In this document: positions 36,104 through 38,404 of the stretch, one piece after another | Numbering within the stretch: position 1 is the first letter of the stretch | How the letters are laid out: each line of letters opens with the position of its first letter | Assembly (NCBI GenBank): GCA_905182485.1 | Contig: CAJJBO010000040.1 | Coordinates: 1 to 38,404 of the forward strand | DNA: 38,404 nt | Reading direction: 5' to 3' | Source of the DNA: an uncultured Luminiphilus sp. | Lineage (GTDB): Bacteria > Pseudomonadota > Gammaproteobacteria > Pseudomonadales > Halieaceae | Position numbers and translations under genes: made by a program | The notes under the pieces: generated by a model | The model's database searches: none | Seen by the model: only the letters and a program-made list of their open reading frames with translations | Told to the model about the DNA's origin: nothing

Positions 36104-37955
36104 ATGTCATCCGTTGACTTCGAATCACTGGGTCTTTCTGCCCCCGTTCTCAAAGCCGTAAAGCAACTCGGTTACGAGCAGCCGACTCCCATTCAGGCGG
36201 GGTCCATTCCTCATATTCTTGAAGGCCGCGATGTCATCGGCTCTGCACAGACTGGTACTGGCAAGACTGCTGCCTACGCGCTGCCCATCTTGCATCGCCT
36301 AGGAGGTCACAGGCAAGGCGCTGCGCCTCGTTGCCTCGTGCCGGAGCTGGCCATTCAGGTGGCCGAAGCTTTCCAAAGCTACGCCAAACATATCAAAGGC
36401 TTTAATGTGCTGCCCATTTATGGTGGTGCTGATATTGGTGGCCAGCTGCGCAGTTTGAAGCGTGGTGTTCAGGTTGTGGTTGGTACGCCTGGTCGTATGC
36501 TTGACCATTTGCGTCGTCGCAGTTTGGATTTAAGCCAGATTAAAGGGCTAATTCTGGATGAAGCAGATGAAATGCTGCGCATGGGCTTTATTGATGATGT
36601 TGAAACTATTCTGGCGCAGACGCCGCCGGAATGTCAGCGCGCCCTGTTTTCGGCCACTATGCCGCCGACTATTCGTCGTGTTGCTGAGAAATATCTGGGC
36701 GATGCTGAGCGGGTTAATATTGAAGCCAAGACTAAAACTGTTGAGCGCATTGAACAGCAGTATGTCACGGTTAAGAGCCACCAGAAGATGGATGCTCTTA
36801 CTCGCGTTTTGAAGTAGAAGCCTTTGATGGCATGATTATTTTTGTGCGCACCAAGTCTTCTACGGTAGATATTGCCGAGCGTTTGGAAGCGCGCGGATTT
36901 TCTGCTGCGGCACTGAATGGCGATTTAAGTCAGGCATTGCGTGAGCGCACGATCAACCGCCTTAAGAAGGGCCAGGTTGATGTGGTTGTGGCAACGGATG
37001 TTGCTGCTCGCGGTCTGGATGTTGAGCGCATCAGTCATGTCATCAATTTTGATATCCCTTACGACAATGAGTCCTATGTTCACCGTATTGGTCGAACCGG
37101 TCGCGCTGGGCAAGATGGCAAGGCTATTTTGTTTATTACGCCTAAGGAAACTCGCCTGCTGCGTTCGATTGAAAAGTCGACTCGCCAGACTATTGCGCCA
37201 TTGACCATGCCCAGCAATGAGCAAGTAAGTGACCAGCGTATTATGCAGTTTACTAATCAGCTGGTTAAAACGCTTGAGACGCCTCGGCTGGATAAATTCC
37301 GCGATTTGATTACTAAGTTTGCGGCTGAGAATGAGCTGGATATGGCAGATATTGCTGCGGCTCTGACCTACGAGAACCAAAAAGAGCGTCCGCTGTTTCC
37401 TAAGTTAGACAACATTGTTGCTCCCCGTGAAACACCGTAACCGTGAAGTGGTCGTGATCGCAACCGTGACCGTGATAGAGGCGACAGGCGTGACCGCAAA
37501 GATAGCCGACCGAAATGAAGCACGTCCTAGATGCGTCCAAGAGCCTCGAGTTCGCGAAGAAGGTAGTGATGATGTCGCCATGGTCACTTACCGTATGGAA
37601 GTGGGCAACAATGATGGCATTACCCCGTCCAATATTGTTGGCGCCATTGCCAATGAAGCAGGCCTAGACGCCAGAAATATTGGGTCATATCACATTACAT
37701 GATGACCACAGCACCGTTGATCTGCCGGAGGGCATGCCGAAAGAGTTGTTTGATCATCTTTACAAGGTAAGGGTGTGTCAAAAGCCACTAAAATTGAGTA
37801 TTCATAATAGCTCCGCCGGTGAGCAGCGCCGCACCAAGCCAGCAGGTAAAGGCAAGAAAAATAAGCCTGCCGAAAAAGGTAAACCAAAAGCGCATCGCGG
37901 CGCTGACTCAAAACCAAAAAAGCCACGCAAACGCCCAACTGCTGATCGCAAGTAA
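36104..37955 (+). CDS. deaD: DEAD-box ATP-dependent RNA helicase DeaD/CsdA (frameshifted)
   Basis: Cold-shock RNA helicase involved in ribosome assembly and mRNA decay. Helicase motifs: Q motif GYEQPTPIQ, I AQTGTGKTAAYA, Ib GTPGR, II DEADEM, III SATMPP. A missing base near 36814 splits off the second half: IV MIIFVRTK, V ATDVAARGLDVERI, VI HRIGRTGRAGQ. Motif Ia is damaged: the expected LAPTREL is reduced to VPEL (about 36340). After further breaks near 37455 and 37530 come an Arg/Asp-rich linker (RDRNRDRDRGDRRDRKDSR), a DbpA-like RNA-binding domain (TYRMEVGNNDGITPSNIVGA, then STVDLPEGMPKEL) and a basic tail (GKGKKNKPAEKG). About 617 codons in all. Codons ending in T are much commoner than in neighbouring genes. 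Confidence 0.91.
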
Positions 37956-37975
37956 ACAGATGAAACGACTGACGA

Positions 37976-37988
37976 CGCGGTATCCGCG
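37976..37988 (+). terminator. Weak hairpin after deaD
   Basis: CGCGG-TAT-CCGCG is a 5-base-pair stem 20 bases after the deaD stop, extendable by a few pairs across a bulge. The following bases (CGTTGTATTGTC) are only moderately T-rich, so terminator function is uncertain. Confidence 0.3.
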
Positions 37989-38204
37989 CGTTGTATTGTC
38001 AGGGTGCTGACCTTAAGTAATAGCAATCGGGGCGACAGGTTAGGACGGCGGGACACCGTCGGAAGTTGGGGGATCATTGGTTCGCAGAGTGATACGGTGC
38101 AGTAACCCGTGTTCCGCTAACAGAGTTCAATGGTTTGGAGACAATAATGCTCGAGTTTTCTATTGATGCATAATAATGGACGGCGCTAACTGAGCACGCG
38201 GATT

Positions 38205-38404
38205 ATGGCTATTCTTGATTCATTTCGCCTGGACGGTCAGGTAGCGGTGGTAACTGGCGGTGGTAAGGGCATAGGTCGCGGAATAGCGCTATGCCTGGCC
38301 GAGGCCGGTGCCGATGTCGCCGTCGCCTCGCGCAACGTGTCTGATCTAAATGCTGTTGTGCGTGAAATTGAGCAACGCGGCCGGAAGGGCCTCGCTGTGC
38401 CAAC
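38205..38404 (+). CDS. Short-chain dehydrogenase/reductase (SDR), 5' part only
   Basis: The frame from the ATG at 38205 is cut by the window's right edge after 66 codons. It shows the classical SDR start: LDGQVAVVTGGGKGIGRGIA (the TGxxxGIG cofactor-binding loop) followed by AEAGADVAVASRN. The arginine after the second strand (ASRN) suggests NADP(H) preference, which is inference. Substrate and catalytic residues lie off the window. It is preceded by 249 bases without a recognised gene. Confidence 0.88.
   Translation, partial: MAILDSFRLDGQVAVVTGGGKGIGRGIALCLAEAGADVAVASRNVSDLNAVVREIEQRGRKGLAVP

Noticed and set aside
1-38404. tRNA, rRNA, CRISPR arrays, insertion sequences, prophage
   Set aside because: No cloverleaf, rRNA-like stretch, regularly spaced repeats, transposase or phage protein was recognised on either strand.

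Overview
The window reads as chromosomal DNA of a marine-type gammaproteobacterium of moderately high GC content. The gene content is gammaproteobacterial: an iscRSUA-hscBA operon next to trmJ/suhB and secDF, and a single-chain purL beside mltF and tadA. An aerobic Mg-protoporphyrin monomethyl ester cyclase gene (acsF) and a BLUF photoreceptor gene point to an aerobic anoxygenic phototroph, most likely of the OM60/NOR5 (Halieaceae) type. That placement is inferred from gene content only. No rRNA, tRNA, CRISPR array, insertion sequence or phage gene was seen.

Layout. Positions 1-4745 (minus) hold the Fe-S assembly operon iscR-iscS-iscU-iscA-hscB-hscA, with an IscR type-1 operator over the iscR promoter. 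Positions 4800-9390 hold trmJ (minus), suhB (plus) and secDF (minus). Positions 9485-16562 hold purL (minus), the lytic transglycosylase mltF (plus), and an overlapping minus cluster of nnrU-like, alkA-like and tadA. Positions 16633-19806 hold a crotonase, acsF divergent from a BLUF gene across a near-perfect CrtJ/PpsR palindrome, and a small membrane protein. Positions 19920-26693 hold isovaleryl-CoA dehydrogenase, a DUF2452-like protein, a hotdog thioesterase, a c-type cytochrome, a penicillin-acylase-family Ntn hydrolase and an acetolactate-synthase-like TPP enzyme. Positions 27010-30396 (minus) hold a thiolase plus a fused hydratase/3-hydroxyacyl-CoA dehydrogenase. Positions 30684-38404 hold xdhC, a fatty-acid-hydroxylase-family membrane enzyme, a carotenoid oxygenase divergent from a cytochrome P450, the DEAD-box helicase deaD, and the start of a short-chain dehydrogenase.

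How the genes fit together. The left half is housekeeping (Fe-S clusters, protein export, purines, RNA modification). The middle combines light-linked tetrapyrrole synthesis with branched-chain and fatty acyl-CoA degradation. The right part is oxidative lipid and isoprenoid chemistry (carotenoid cleavage, P450, diiron hydroxylase).

Many genes that should be essential (hscA, hscB, iscA, iscS, purL, deaD) carry single-base frame breaks, as do the beta-oxidation pair, xdhC, the carotenoid oxygenase and the P450. The breaks are clustered (1-4200, 10600-10720, 27000-31000, 34000-34500, 36300-37700), while 4284-10500 and 10720-27000 are clean. This pattern suggests consensus or assembly errors rather than gene decay, so such genes are annotated over their full reconstructed span.

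The best candidate for something new is the isolated acsF/BLUF divergent pair with a CrtJ/PpsR-like palindrome between the two genes.
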